Part shown: positions 40,584 through 51,374 of the stretch, one piece after another
Numbering within the stretch: the stretch's first letter is position 1
How the letters are laid out: each line of letters opens with the position of its first letter
Notes under the pieces: model-generated
Database searches by the model: none
The model's input: only the letters and a program-made list of their open reading frames with translations
Told to the model about the DNA's origin: nothing
From: Nematostella vectensis
Lineage: Eukaryota; Cnidaria; Anthozoa; Actiniaria; Edwardsiidae
Reading direction: 5' to 3'
NCBI RefSeq assembly: GCF_932526225.1
Contig: NC_064042.1
Location: forward strand, 8,528,540-8,592,539
DNA length: 64,000 bases
Position numbers and translations under genes: made by a program

Positions 40584-43371
40584 TTACCCTCCAACTAGGG
40601 CGATGGTATAAGGGTAACGCAAGCAAAACTCTAACTTCGAGAACTTTTTCGTCTTGAGGGCCTTCATGTACTCTTTCATCTTCTCTTCTGAGAGCTCCGA
40701 GCCGTAGTCATGCAGGATAGCTTTCATGTCCGCCTTGCTCGGCGTATAGAAGACCACCAAGGCCGCGATGTTCTCACGGAACGGCTTCGTGATGCTGGTG
40801 AGCTGCTGCGTGATCACCCACACGCTAATACCCACGTGGCGCGCGCTGAACGCCAAGTTGACGAGCTGGTCAGAGCGCCTCTTTACGTCTTTCGAGGCCG
40901 CACAGTCGTCGAGTATGATTAGCGTATTAGCGGAGCCAACGCGGCCGTAGGCCGCGCGCGGAGCTCCATAGGTATAGAAATATGGTATAACTATGCGACT
41001 TGGTTTTGTGGTCATCGCGCGGGTACCCTGTGGTGTCATTCGCCAGCCAGCCAGCCAGCCAGCCAGCCGTGCGACTCCCAGGCCCCACTCGGCCCCGTAA
41101 TGGCGGCTAAATACAAGCACAGAGCAAGGGAAAAGTTCTTGTCATGCGTTGATTATTTCTTTTTGCCTCAAATTTTGTGACTTAAGGATAAAGTCAATTA
41201 GAGGAGATCTACTAACATTCAATCACGCCAAGATTTATGTAAGGATATGTCTGGTTTTTGCTAGTAAATTTAAGTAAGTAATAGTTCACATTAAAAAGCG
41301 AACAAAACCACAAAAAAGCGACAAAATTCAAGGTGAGTTTCAGACGACGATTTCTTTTGTCTATTGAGGATATTACAGTTATTGGGCTTTTTGTTGTCCT
41401 TTTTGTTTGCTTTGATAATGAGCATAACACATTTTGTTTTGACATTCTTTGTTCTATCTTTATTCTTGATTCTGTTGAAATATTTCATAAAGGCTAACCA
41501 ATATCGTGTTGCATTTGTCATATACTGGTAAAGAAGACCGTTCTTGTCTTTATATCCTGTGCTCTTAGTCCTAAGAAGATACATATCCTTAGAAGATACA
41601 GCAACTTTTTAAACTTACAAGAGAAATTTTCCTTACCGAGGATAAAAACAAAACAAAATTCAACCCCTGTTGCCAATATGTATTGTTATTGTCTGCATCT
41701 TACATCTCATGTGTTTATTATTATTTTTTCAAATATTTGTGGAAAATAGTCAGATTATAAATGTCTTGATGAAAAGATTGTTTTGAAAGAAATGTTACTC
41801 TTTTATGAACCAGGGACTACCTGAGGGCCAAGATGAATGCTAAAGACTGGAAGACATGAGAATTGAAAACCATGTCTTGAAAGACATGTCTGAAAGACAG
41901 TAGGGAGTTCTTATTCACTAGTCATTTGATACCCCCTCACACATGGTCACAGGAAAGGGTGGGGGATTAGACTTTAATAAAAGCCTGTTTCCAAGTTAAG
42001 AGTCAAAAACAGTCAATACCATCACCCCTCTTGATATATTATGGTTAAAAAGTAATCTAAAACCCCACAATAACCCCTGACTTCCCCAGGACCATAAGGG
42101 AGGGAGCACAAATGACTAGGGCATTACTATGTGATTCAGCAGTACACACTCAATAGGTTTTTTTTAGAACAAGATACTTATATTATATAAAACTAAAAAC
42201 AAACTTTTGCTTTTTAAATAATAAATCTGTATCTTTATTAACCTAAAGATAATGGGAAAGGGGATATTTTAGGAAAGTACTGAATATGATTATCACATTA
42301 TTGTTATTATATTTTCTTTTCAAACATTTAAAGAAGAGTCATATTTCTTCCTTTCCTTCTCCATGTTGACTATTTTTATGCAATTGATGCTCTTTGCTAT
42401 TTCCCCTCTACACCAAAAATAAATTAATAAACAGATTTGATTTTTAAATTAGAAATTTTCATTTAGTACTTTCACTTATATTTTAGTCATTTTAGCACTG
42501 TCAGTGATGCCTTAGATGTTTTTTTTAGGATTTGCTTCCAAAATCAATTTGTTTTTTCTTCATTGAATTCATTTTGAAGTAGGCCACCAACAACAAGGCC
42601 ACTATATGGTAAATGGTGGGTGCACCAATATGTAATGCATGAAAGGAGATATATTTTTGGATTTTAATTTCCAGACATTTTTCTGAATATTCGGTCCAAT
42701 GAAGGAGAGAATCGCCACTAAATCAATACATAAAAATTACAGTATGGCATCTAAACAGTCTAAATATATTATTTCAAATCTGTGGAATGCTGTTACATCC
42801 ATGACCTATTCTGCACAAGGGCAAAGCTTGTCGGAGTATTGTTTTGATTAAACTTCTATGATGGGACATAAGAATTTACCATTAGACTCTTGACAACTTT
42901 GACAGCCATATTCACACCAGGAATTGTGTTTGTTAACTTTGATGTACTGCATAATTTAAATTATTGAATAAGGCCTGGATCCATTTGGTTGGTACAATAA
43001 ATAAATCTCAGTAAAGAGCAGGATCCTAGATCCCCCAAAAATACCTCAATCAGTCGAAACAGAAGGTGTTCAATGCTGGCTCCGCTTTTAGGCAGTGCCT
43101 AAATCTATATATTAGTGCCTTCGAAGACGGCGGATGCAAACCTCAGCAGTATGTCGATCTGACCCGCCTCAGGTGTGACGACAAACAGACGATTGTCGCC
43201 CTCGCCAAAGCCGTCGTATGTTTTGTTGTAGACAAAGGAAGGGCACACGAGTACGATGTAGCCAAACTTGCCCCGGAAAGGGACGCGCAGCCGGTCCACT
43301 ATGAATCGGGTCTTCCCGCATGACGTCGGGCCCACGATGAGAGCGTTAAATGGGATGTTTTTCGGGTCCAT
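40584..43371 (-). pseudogene. FtsK/HerA-type DNA packaging ATPase, split by insertion
   Basis: The 5' part (43371-about 43118) has Walker A GPTSCGKTRF at residues 14-23, then the CPSFVYNKTYDG segment typical of viral A32-like and Polinton ATPases. The 3' part (about 40950-40584) has Walker B LIILDDCAA followed by RSDQLVNLAFSARHVGISVW and the VITQQ sensor motif. Together about 200 residues of an A32/FtsK-HerA ATPase that pumps DNA into capsids. About 2.1 kb of AT-rich non-viral DNA separates the Walker A and B halves, so the gene is dead unless the insert is spliced. It lies between MCP and the small helical gene, the usual virion-gene neighbourhood. Confidence 0.82.
40951..43117. other. Insertion of AT-rich DNA into the ATPase gene
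   Basis: Limits are approximate. Base composition changes sharply from viral GC-rich to host-like AT-rich near 41110 and back near 43080. A (GCCA)n run lies at about 41041-41068. No gene, clear inverted ends or target duplication was found; the word agcggagcc at 40930 recurs inverted at 43078-43086, which may be chance. It may be a non-autonomous transposon or an untyped retrocopy. Confidence 0.6.
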
Positions 43372-43400
43372 ACCGCGCTGCGCCGGGAAAGCAGGCGCAA

Positions 43401-43418
43401 AAACGCGTTTCGGTGTCT
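43401..43418. repeat. 18-bp motif shared with the viral right end
   Basis: aaacgcgtttcggtgtct occurs here, between MCP stop and ATPase start, and again at 48785-48802 in the terminal repeats, same orientation. Its first ten bases are a perfect palindrome (AAACGCGTTT). Confidence 0.8.
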
Positions 43419-43422
43419 GTGC

Positions 43423-44688
43423 TTAGTATTGTATGGACTCTAGCTGTCCGTTCATAAGGTTCATTTGGGCGTCGGCCACCACGAACACGTGACAGTTTAC
43501 GGTACCCTGGCCGCTTGCCGTGCGTTTTATCTTGAGATGCACACCGTCGCGGGTATTGACCAATCGGAGATCGCCCCCATGGATATCACTGTCGTCCGTC
43601 GTTCGAAGGTCGATCCACAGAGCAAACTTGTTATCGCCATAGAACGACTCGGGGCTGACTGCCGGGGCGGCAGGCGCTCCGCTGTGCCACCCCGGGGAGG
43701 GGCGGACGAACCGCCTTATCGCCTCCCTCCAGAAATCCGTGGGGCGCAGTCCCTGGCTGAAGACCTTGTTTGGCATGCCGTCGATTGTAACGCGAACGCT
43801 CTTGATGTCGGGGTACACGAACTTCTCAGAGTCGCGACCCCCTGCCGTGTATGGCTCCACAAAGAGGAGCAACAGACCACTCATAGACCTCCGCGGCAGG
43901 TTGACACTCTCGTTGATTATGCTGTCCGTCCCTTTGCTAATCACGAAGGTCTTGTGGAGGTTCACTTGCTCGTAGAAGAACGTTGTGCCGTTTTGGTAGG
44001 CGGCGGCTGCAGACCGGGCGAGGTTGTCGTCCTTCAGGCTTTCGTATTCCAGCTCTAGATTTTTGATGCCGTAGGATAACTTGGTAGCATCGCTCCCGAC
44101 TACTACCTGGTCAACCGTTGCGAGCGTGATCTCGAAGAGCAGCGCCTCGGAGAGCGCCCTTGGGTACAGTACGCCGTGGTCCGTCAGCAGAGAATTGTCT
44201 AGCGGGATGGTGTACTTCGCCCCGTGGGCGGTGTTTAGAGCGTTCTCCTTGGCGTTACTAGTCGCTTTATCGCCAGCCTTGGAGCGAAGCTTGCGCATGT
44301 TTTCTGACTGTACGCCCTGCTCCAGGCGGTCCTCTCTCTCGGCCTTGGACAGGTAAAGCTCCTCATACGTCTTGAAGACATCGTAGCGGTTGGTGTCCTG
44401 GAGCGTTTCTCCTGCAAACGTGATTTTCAGGCGGCTCACGAGATTTCGGCCGACGTTGTTCACGACGGTATTATTCGCATGGCCTGAGACGGAGAGATCG
44501 AGACCGACCCTCAAGGAGCCAGGCACGAGCGTGACGCCTTCCGATAGCTTTGGGACCGCCACATATAGCGTCTCGCCGGGGGAGGCCGTCGACGGGTTGA
44601 GAGTGACCCGGTGAACAGTTCTCTCGGCTTTCAACCCCAGAAGAGTTCTGGGTGTTCGGTGGGGGTCAAGTTTATCGCTGACTGACAT
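43423..44688 (-). CDS. Major capsid protein, probable double jelly-roll
   Basis: Intact 421-residue ORF from ATG at 44688 (MSVSDKLDPHRTPRTLLGLK). The open frame continues upstream to 45744, but that part overlaps another gene antisense and has Ser-rich shadow composition. Predominantly beta-strand text with VAVPKLSEGVTLVPGSLRV, NVVNNVGRNLVSRLKI-like and FAGETL segments near the N-terminus, and IPLDNSLLTDHGVLYPRALS mid-protein. This pattern and the place next to the packaging ATPase fit the DJR capsid protein of Maverick/PLV/adintoviruses. It would form the hexameric capsomers. A structure prediction would settle it. Confidence 0.7.
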   Translation of the reverse strand: MSVSDKLDPHRTPRTLLGLKAERTVHRVTLNPSTASPGETLYVAVPKLSEGVTLVPGSLRVGLDLSVSGHANNTVVNNVGRNLVSRLKITFAGETLQDTNRYDVFKTYEELYLSKAEREDRLEQGVQSENMRKLRSKAGDKATSNAKENALNTAHGAKYTIPLDNSLLTDHGVLYPRALSEALLFEITLATVDQVVVGSDATKLSYGIKNLELEYESLKDDNLARSAAAAYQNGTTFFYEQVNLHKTFVISKGTDSIINESVNLPRRSMSGLLLLFVEPYTAGGRDSEKFVYPDIKSVRVTIDGMPNKVFSQGLRPTDFWREAIRRFVRPSPGWHSGAPAAPAVSPESFYGDNKFALWIDLRTTDDSDIHGGDLRLVNTRDGVHLKIKRTASGQGTVNCHVFVVADAQMNLMNGQLESIQY

Positions 44689-44800
44689 TCCTATTACGTA
44701 TATTACATATTGTATATTATATATATATATAGCGGCGTGGCTATGGTGCGGACTGTTAGACATGTCTAATATAGCGTAGCACGAGTTATGCGCACGCATC
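44689..44800. promoter_or_regulatory. Divergent promoter between capsid gene and plus-strand virion gene
   Basis: 112 bp between opposite start codons at 44688 and 44801, containing tattacatattgtatattat and a (TA)n block (44712-44730) usable as a TATA element in either direction. GC-rich DNA flanks it. Confidence 0.5.
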
Positions 44801-45760
44801 ATGGATGATGTTGACGTTGATATTGACGATCTCTTGCCGGATGCATCCGCCGATCGCGGAGCGGGGGACGACGAGACGACGCCCCTCATCCCGTTTGACC
44901 CCAACGATGGGGAGTCGATCCCAATGACGAGCACGTCATCGCGTATGCGCGGCATGACTGTGCGAAGCGCAACGCAAACGACCGCCGAAACCTCGTTCAC
45001 CACAGAGGGTGCAGCGACAAGACTCGGTCTCCAGTCCCTCAGGGAGAAATACCCAGACCTTAACGAGAATCTGATACGGTTCCAGTCAGACCGGAGGGGA
45101 AAGACGCTAATACAGCTTCGCAACCTCGACAAAGGAGGTTGGACTAAACCAAGACAGATGTCCAATGAGAACGGGGGCGTTCGACAGGACGTTGCAAAGC
45201 TGAAAGGCTTCAAGCTGGCGATGGTGTCCGTGGCAGAGATAGACGCGGTCATCCAGGAGAACACAGAACGAGTCCAAGAGCTGCAAGGGGTGGTAGCCAC
45301 AGACAGGGAGGCCCTCGACGACCCTAACACGTCAGAGAGTCGCCGCCAAGAAGCCCTTGAGCGCAACGAGGAGAGGCTATCCGAGATTGACGAACTAGAA
45401 CGCGAAAACCGAGAGCTCGAGAACCAAAAGCCGCTAAGAAAGCGCATCAAAGCCATTTTCAAAAAGTACGGCTTTACCGTCACCGCTATCGGGTTGGCCG
45501 TAGCGACGACGATCGCGGCCATTGTGACGTCGCTCGGCAAGTCGCTCTCCTCCGTGGCCAGAGGGGTCGGTAACAGTCTTAAGGCTATCGGGAAAAAGCT
45601 AGGCGAGCTTCTCCCCGGGCTAGTAGGCAGCATCGCAAACTTCGTGTCTAAGACTGCAGGAGAAGCGGTGAAATTCCTTGGCGAAAATGCGTGGCTGCTC
45701 ATTCTAGCCATAGCCGCGTTCCTGGTTCGTCGAATGCAAAGCAATCATCGGAACAAGTAA
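44801..45760 (+). CDS. Virion-associated protein with coiled coil and hydrophobic C-terminus
   Basis: Intact 319-residue ORF. The N-terminus is very acidic (MDDVDVDIDDLLPDASADRG). The middle is a long charged coiled coil (about residues 145-215). The C-terminal 100 residues are Gly/Ala/Val-rich and amphipathic to hydrophobic (FTVTAIGLAVATTIAAIVTS; LLILAIAAFLVRRM). Proteins of this plan recur in cnidarian Maverick-type elements; adenovirus pVI-like membrane-active roles have been considered for such positions, but function here is inference. Its last 16 bp overlap the opposite gene. Confidence 0.6.
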   Translation: MDDVDVDIDDLLPDASADRGAGDDETTPLIPFDPNDGESIPMTSTSSRMRGMTVRSATQTTAETSFTTEGAATRLGLQSLREKYPDLNENLIRFQSDRRGKTLIQLRNLDKGGWTKPRQMSNENGGVRQDVAKLKGFKLAMVSVAEIDAVIQENTERVQELQGVVATDREALDDPNTSESRRQEALERNEERLSEIDELERENRELENQKPLRKRIKAIFKKYGFTVTAIGLAVATTIAAIVTSLGKSLSSVARGVGNSLKAIGKKLGELLPGLVGSIANFVSKTAGEAVKFLGENAWLLILAIAAFLVRRMQSNHRNK

Positions 45761-46071
45761 TACGCCGCGGCCACCGCGAGTGCCGACAACCCCGCCTTGA
45801 GGGCGGTGTGGTCACTTTTTTCGCCCGGTCCGGGTGCGCTTGCCGTTCCGGCGGCAGTCATGCTATGCGCAGCATGCATACGTGGAGAGGGGGAAGGCGC
45901 CGCGCCCTCTGCGTGCACTTTCGCAGGTGCGAAAGCCTCGCTTCGCCGCCGGAACGGCACTCGATCGATCCTCGGATCAGTCACGTGTTGCACCCTAGGA
46001 TGCCCACCGGCCATGTTATGAGCACGGACTGGTTTTGTCTCGGTGTTGATCGCGTTTGCGCCGAGCGTCAT
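45745..46071 (-). CDS. Small viral protein with C-terminal TM, 108 residues
   Basis: Pro/Ala/His-rich, low-complexity body and a C-terminal hydrophobic helix (ALKAGLSALAVAAAYYLFR), like a tail-anchored protein. An internal Met (at 46014) is an alternative start. Convergent with, and overlapping by 16 bp, the plus-strand virion gene. Unknown function; moderate support because composition is biased. Confidence 0.4.
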   Translation of the reverse strand: MTLGANAINTETKPVRAHNMAGGHPRVQHVTDPRIDRVPFRRRSEAFAPAKVHAEGAAPSPSPRMHAAHSMTAAGTASAPGPGEKSDHTALKAGLSALAVAAAYYLFR

Positions 46072-46093
46072 AAAGTCTGTGGCTTTCTGCAGT

Positions 46094-46788
46094 TTATTGT
46101 TCTAGCCCACGACGCTTTGCGTGTTTATCACCAGATTGCTCGGCATCAGCCACGTCAGCCGCCGTGTCGTAGCCACGGATCACGTGCACGTTGCGATACC
46201 CCTCCCCCGGGTAGAACACAAACACATCGCCTAGCCCGTGGTTCCGCCCGCCTTTCCATCGGAAGTCCGGCTTACGCGGCAAACCGAACTCTATACATAG
46301 ACGCTCGAAAGCGGCTTTCTTGTAGGGGTTACCTTTTTGCTTGAGCGGGCTGTCGCCAGGCAGGGGGGCGCCGAGCTCGTAGAGTATCCTCCGCGTGGTA
46401 AAGTAGACGTTAAACCTTAGAAATACCCTGACGACAGAGGCGGACTTGTGCGGACTTGTGCGTGACTACTGTATCTTTGAATATGTCTCGGACCCTAGTC
46501 GTGAATGATTTGTCCTCAGCCACGTGTATCTCTAGCTGCGTGAGTAGTGGGGTGATGTCTGAGGCCGTGCTCTCCACGGGGGGTCGCGGGCAAGGCGTAG
46601 AGCAGCTTTTGCGCGAGGGTCAGAGACCTAGGGAAACCGGGTTTTGCGTGTTTGACTTGTTCGGCTTTAGCGTGTTTGATATGTTCGGCTATAGAGGCTC
46701 CCGCCGCAGTTGCCGCCTCTTTCGTCTCTTCCGCCCCCCTTCATGGGGTCGCCTCCTCGTTCAGCATCCGCCAGCCCTCCCAATCCAT
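46094..46788 (-). pseudogene. Viral gene of unknown function, frameshifted
   Basis: Coding-like sequence continues in different frames from ATG at 46788 to a stop at 46094. Breaks lie near 46743, at a C/G run near 46578-46583, and at 46441-46460, where cggacttgtg is tandemly duplicated; that exact 10-bp duplication shifts the frame. The 3' part includes FLRFNVYFTTRRILYELGAP and FRWKGGRNHGLGDVFVFYPG, a distinctive Trp/Gly-rich segment I associate with conserved Maverick-type virion genes. I cannot name its role. Confidence 0.55.
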
Positions 46789-46830
46789 GCTCAGTCCTAT
46801 TAAACACGAAGGCGGGCTGTGTTCAACACA

Positions 46831-47507
46831 ATGGTGGTCCTACATACTGTGCTCACCAAAGGCGAACAGACGCTCTACTTCGAGCGGCCGATAAGGCGCC
46901 CACGTTTCGTGGCGCTCCGGCACTGCTCGCTGTTTAACAGCTGGTATAATCTCGAGCGGGAGCATCAGATAACGACTATATCTGCCCTCCCGCCCATCGC
47001 TACCCTGCCAGCCGGGCACCACACGGCCGAGTCCATCGTGGAAACGATCAACCGCGCTGAAAAAGAGATTCTGACCGCGAAGCGGGATCCCCTCACCGGG
47101 AAGATCGCGCTCATGTCCAATGGCGTTGCGTTCCTGAATGCCGAGCTTTGCGCACTATTTGGCCTAGAGGCTAAAGACGATCAGTTGGGGGAGCGGGGCC
47201 TCGTACTGCCCTTGGGGGGCCCCCACTTAAGGTGGCTTTGCCGGAAATAGAGGCCCTCTACATCTGCTGCGATATCGTAGACAGCACGCAATGCCTCTCC
47301 TTAGGCGAGCCTTCAAACGTTCTCGCTTGCCTAGAAACCCGCGGGTGGCCGCACGAGAAAGTCGTCTATGGACCCGACATCCCCGTTTGTGCCGCAGCAT
47401 CTTCCCCTGAGTTTGTCTCGAGTATCCAAATATGGATCAGGGATGACCGCGGTAGACGGGTGGACTTTAAGGGCAAGCCTGTTCGCCTTGTATTAGAGCT
47501 AACCTAG
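46831..47507 (+). pseudogene. Putative minor capsid (penton-like) protein, one frameshift
   Basis: Starts MVVLHTVLTKGEQTLYFERP. The first frame runs to about 47215; the second continues to 47507 with EALYICCDIVDSTQ, LGEPSNVLACLETRG and SSIQIWIRDDRGRRVDFKGK. The switch occurs in a ggggggccccc run (47213-47225), so it may be a sequencing error rather than decay. The beta-rich C-terminal part resembles a widespread Maverick-type protein thought to be a single-jelly-roll or fibre-like component. Role inferred from position among virion genes. Confidence 0.5.
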
Positions 47508-47523
47508 GTCCGACATAACAAGC

Positions 47524-48609
47524 ATGGCAAACAGCGACGTTAGCAGTGGTGCCATATACCCCCCGCTTCCCAGTGTTTGCCCCCCGAAGAGTACGCATAT
47601 GACGCCTGCCGTTCCGGCAAGCATCGGCGGCGACGTGCAAAGCTTCCGACTCCAGAAAATATGTGACACTCAGGCGGTTCTAGACAACGAGATAACGCAT
47701 CATCGACAGGTGCGGAAGAAGTATAAGCGCGCCTTTGCCGTTACCCATGCTGTGTCTGTGGCATCCGGCATCGCTGCAGGGGCGCTTTCCAGCGCCGGGG
47801 TGGGGGTCTCTTTGAGTGGGATAGGGGTTCTGATCGGCGGTCCGCTGGCAGGGGTCGCTGGGCTGGTCGGTGTCGTAGGCGCGGGGGTAGTCTGTAGGGG
47901 TCTTACGAGCAAGGTGGCTAAACACGAAGACACGATGGTTTTAGCGGAGAGTAAGAAAAACTCGATCAGCGAGCTGGTCTCTAAGGCTCTGCAAGACGGG
48001 CATATCTCAGACGAAGAGTTTCGGCTAATACTTCGGGAACAAGAGAGATACTACGCACTCAAGGCCGCTATAAGAGCTCGACACGGCCTCGCATCGCGTG
48101 AGAAAAAAAGCAAGAAAGGGCCCTCCTTGGAGACACGCGAAAAGATGAAAAAGAGACTGCGAGAAATTCGCGAGGAGTTCGGGAGCGAGGTGTTCGAGCA
48201 AAGCTCAGGTTTAAACGCCACGCCAACGGCTTTGAATTTACGGCCGAAAAACTGTCATTCAGCGCTCCGTAGGGTGGCGGCCCAACCCAATGCATGCACA
48301 TGTGCATATGTATATATACTACAGGACAGACGGGGGTCTAATTGCAAGGTTCCCGCATGTTACCGCGCGGAGCCGAGCGAAGCCGCGCGAAGCCGCGCGA
48401 AGCGCTGGGCATACGGAGAACGGGCTGGGGGGAGCGGCGCGGGTTATCCCCATTTCTACGAAAGCCCCTACCCGACCCTGGCGCTTCGCGCTACCCGGAC
48501 CCCACCCGACCTCGGCTCCGCCGACCCGGACCCCGCCCGGCCATGGGAAACGGGCTGGGGGGGAAGGGTACGCGGCGGGGCGCGGCACGGGTCCCTCTCG
48601 TTTCTATGA
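47524..48609 (+). CDS. Viral protein with two hydrophobic segments and basic coiled coil
   Basis: 361-codon frame starting 13 bp after the preceding gene. Pro-rich N-terminus, then a paired hydrophobic region (AVSVASGIAAGALSSAGVGV to AGLVGVVGAGVV, about residues 75-125), a helical charged middle, and basic KKSKKG / REKMKKRLREIREEF segments to about residue 235. After about 48230 the frame runs into GC-rich terminal repeat DNA and reads Ala/Arg/Pro-rich, so the last 120 residues are doubtful. Probably a membrane-associated virion protein; unknown function. Confidence 0.55.
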   Translation: MANSDVSSGAIYPPLPSVCPPKSTHMTPAVPASIGGDVQSFRLQKICDTQAVLDNEITHHRQVRKKYKRAFAVTHAVSVASGIAAGALSSAGVGVSLSGIGVLIGGPLAGVAGLVGVVGAGVVCRGLTSKVAKHEDTMVLAESKKNSISELVSKALQDGHISDEEFRLILREQERYYALKAAIRARHGLASREKKSKKGPSLETREKMKKRLREIREEFGSEVFEQSSGLNATPTALNLRPKNCHSALRRVAAQPNACTCAYVYILQDRRGSNCKVPACYRAEPSEAARSRAKRWAYGERAGGSGAGYPHFYESPYPTLALRATRTPPDLGSADPDPARPWETGWGGRVRGGARHGSLSFL

Positions 48610-48810
48610 AAGGCCCCAGTCCCGCCGTAGATTATTCTTTTGCAATTATTGTCGATTTCTTATCTACGCGGAGTGTGTTTTGGGTAGATTAGTATTTGCC
48701 AATTATTGTCGATTTCTTATCTACGCGAAGTGGTCCCGACGTAGATTAGTAATTGCCAATTATTGCTAATTGTTTATCTACGCGAAACGCGTTTCGGTGT
48801 CTATGAAAGT
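48361..48810. repeat. Right-end repeats of the viral element
   Basis: A GC-rich part has two diverged 130-bp units (aacgggctgggggg at 48419 and 48549; tttctacgaaagcccc / tttctatgaaaggccc). Next come three 57-bp units (gtagatta at 48627, 48684, 48741) with cgatttcttatctacgcg. The tract ends with the 18-bp motif at 48785 and ctatgaaagtccccagtccc, a copy of the text at 48604. Sub-terminal repeat arrays are common at ends of such elements. Confidence 0.75.
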
Positions 48811-49551
48811 CCCCAGTCCCCCCCAGCATTAGTATGAGATGTTATGCGAATTTTAATGAACAGTTTAATGTACTAAAGTACTAATGTGCTTTAATCTGTA
48901 AGAATAGCGACGTCGACTCTGATGCATAGTTTTCAGGGGTTAGCGTGGTTATAGTTTGCTATAAAATTAGTAAGCGCATCGGTGGGTATAGTATTTGAAA
49001 TTTATTTTAATTGTTTACAAATCCCTCATGTGCATCTTCCGCAAACCGACAATGTACAGCTATGTATAAGTAGAACTTTTGTAATTCGTAAAAAGACGTA
49101 CATCCGACTTGCGTGGCAATGTTGCTTTGTGTTTTGATTTGATTATTCAGACATGCATGTATTATTTGATACGTTATAAACAAAATTGAGATGTTTTAGT
49201 TGTAGGATATATATTCGCTCGATTCTATCTGCCACAGAAATACTGTAACGATTATACAGGCCCGTACCCAGGATTTTTCTTGGGGGGGAGGTGTGAAATC
49301 CGAAAAAAAAAGACCTTATTTTGTTCAGGGGGGGAGGGGGTAGTTCTCTGATAAAAATCTGACCACCCCTGAAAAAACAAAAAGGGAATTTTTTATGCCT
49401 TTGCAGTATCACATTCATTGCCGCATTTGGCTACAAAAAAGTCTGACTTGTAGATTGGCTACATACCAGAGTGACCTAGCTTATGCTTTATAGTTTTGTC
49501 TACAAAAAGCACGTCTTTTGAGAACCGAAAGTGGAGTCTCGACCGTTGTGT

Positions 49552-49582
<31 letters not shown>

Positions 49583-50579
49583 GGGGGGGGGAGGGCGAGA
49601 GATGCGTTCGCCTGTTGTAGAGCAGAAAACCAGAATGCTATGCCGTTTTTATTTATTTATTTTTTATTGGCGCCTTCTTAAGTGTAGGCTCTTGTATCCT
49701 TTGATCCAGAACCTTGTCCGTTGGGCCTTCTGGGTTTTTTATTAATATGTTATTACTCTCTTATATTTCTCGTTATTTTTAAGCCAAACATCTGAGGGGG
49801 GGTGTTGTATATTAAATATCATATATATACGCTAAGAAATACAAGTGTGCCCCACCTCTCACGGAAAAACAAAAGAACTAGAAAACTACAGAACCATACC
49901 ATTGACAGTCCTTAGCAAATAGGGGGTACCGGGAATGGTTTTGACTTTGAAATGATAAGGCAAAGAGAAGCTGCAATTCAAGCACTTTTCTTAGCGAGAG
50001 ATGACACTCACAAACGTGCAATTTTTAGCTCTCTACGGAGACCCAAAAATATTTGTATCTCACGGCCGAAAGCACCATTGACGTTTAGAACTTCGTGGTT
50101 TTCCACTATCACTTTTTGACTTTTGTTTGCTTCCGCACTACACGGAACCATCAAGCGCGCACGCAATTTAAAGCGGTTCTACAACCACAATGTTTCGATT
50201 TAATAAATATTGCAGCAAACAGTAGAAGAAAACTTCATCCTATGCCACTTTCAACTTTTTTCTTTAGTCTGTTTGATCAAGTTCTGATCTACTGACAGTC
50301 CAGGTTCTCTTCGAAATAAATAAACGACAACTTACAAATAAGCCTGTCCGTTCATAGCCACATATCTAATATTCGTATCACATTTCACACAAATCAGTTA
50401 TGAACTGACATAGCCGTAGCAGGCCTCGATTTTTTTTTTTGGGGGGGGGGGGGGTGGGTTGGGGGCACGACATTGAAACGTTAAGAAAATACTGTGCGGC
50501 ACAGCCACGCCCCAACTGGTCATCTCCTGATAATTCTCGAAAACAGCGTTGTAAGCAACTCACATTGCAGGGGTTCGAA

Positions 50580-51374
50580 GGGTGCGCGCACTAGGCGTTT
50601 CCAGATAGTGCTCCCAAAAAGCCAGAAAAATGCTCCCAAAATCACCCAAAACGTGCTTAAAAAGTGCTCCAAAATCAAAATAGTTCTCAAATAGTGCTCA
50701 TTGGCGAAAAGAAAATTACCGAATATTTTTACATTTTTTTAGAAATAAGTTGTGTTTTATTAAAATTTGAATAAAATGAAAGAATATTGCTTTTATTAAA
50801 TACATGCATTAGAGTATATCTTATATTGTTGTCCATGAACGGGTAAATCACACTTTATGTGTATAACAACTAACTGTATTATAAATGACTTTGTTCTCTT
50901 ATGTGTTTGTTTACCTTTGTTATTTGGATACTTCTAAATAACAATGTTTATTTACAAACATCACCAATGTCAAACCTGATAACAAAATCTTTATTATAAC
51001 AATCTCCTAACGAAAAATAATTACAAATGATGTAAAGATGTAAAACAGGAAAACATGGCAAACAGATCTTGTAGATAAGGCATTCTATTTTTGTAATGAA
51101 CTCCACAGGCTACCCAATATTTGTGGTTACCAAAGCACAGCCTACCTATTAAAATGTCGAAATCACCAGTCTTACAGTCTTAGCCTAGTTGAGATAATGT
51201 TATTTGTAGTTAAGGAAACTAGAAATGTCTATATAAGACAACAAAATCTAGTAACTTGGGTTAAAAAAGCTAGAAGTTGACTTGTTTACCCAAAAAGTGC
51301 TCTCTGATCAAAGTAGTGCTCCCAAACCCAAATTGCGCTAAAATAGTGGAAATGGAAAGGCCTAGCGCGCACCC
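50580..51374. mobile_element. Non-autonomous DNA transposon with short inverted ends
   Basis: The left end gggtgcgcgcactaggcgtt (50580 on) and the right end (complement of 51353-51374, gggtgcgcgctaggcctttcc) are similar over about 22 bp. The interior is AT-rich and non-coding, with related words (gtgctccca) near both ends. Target duplication not resolved; hAT-like is a guess. Confidence 0.45.

Noticed and set aside
40930-43086. Inverted 9-mer agcggagcc / ggctccgct as ends of the ATPase insertion
   Set aside because: Too short, does not sit exactly at the apparent coding borders and has no target duplication.
44689-45744. N-terminal extension of the capsid ORF (351 codons)
   Set aside because: Ser/Arg-rich antisense shadow of the plus-strand coiled-coil gene, from a TTG start; the capsid-like text begins at the ATG at 44688.
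47700-48588. Minus-strand Pro/Ser/Arg-rich frames
   Set aside because: Shadows of the plus-strand viral gene and of GC-rich terminal repeats.
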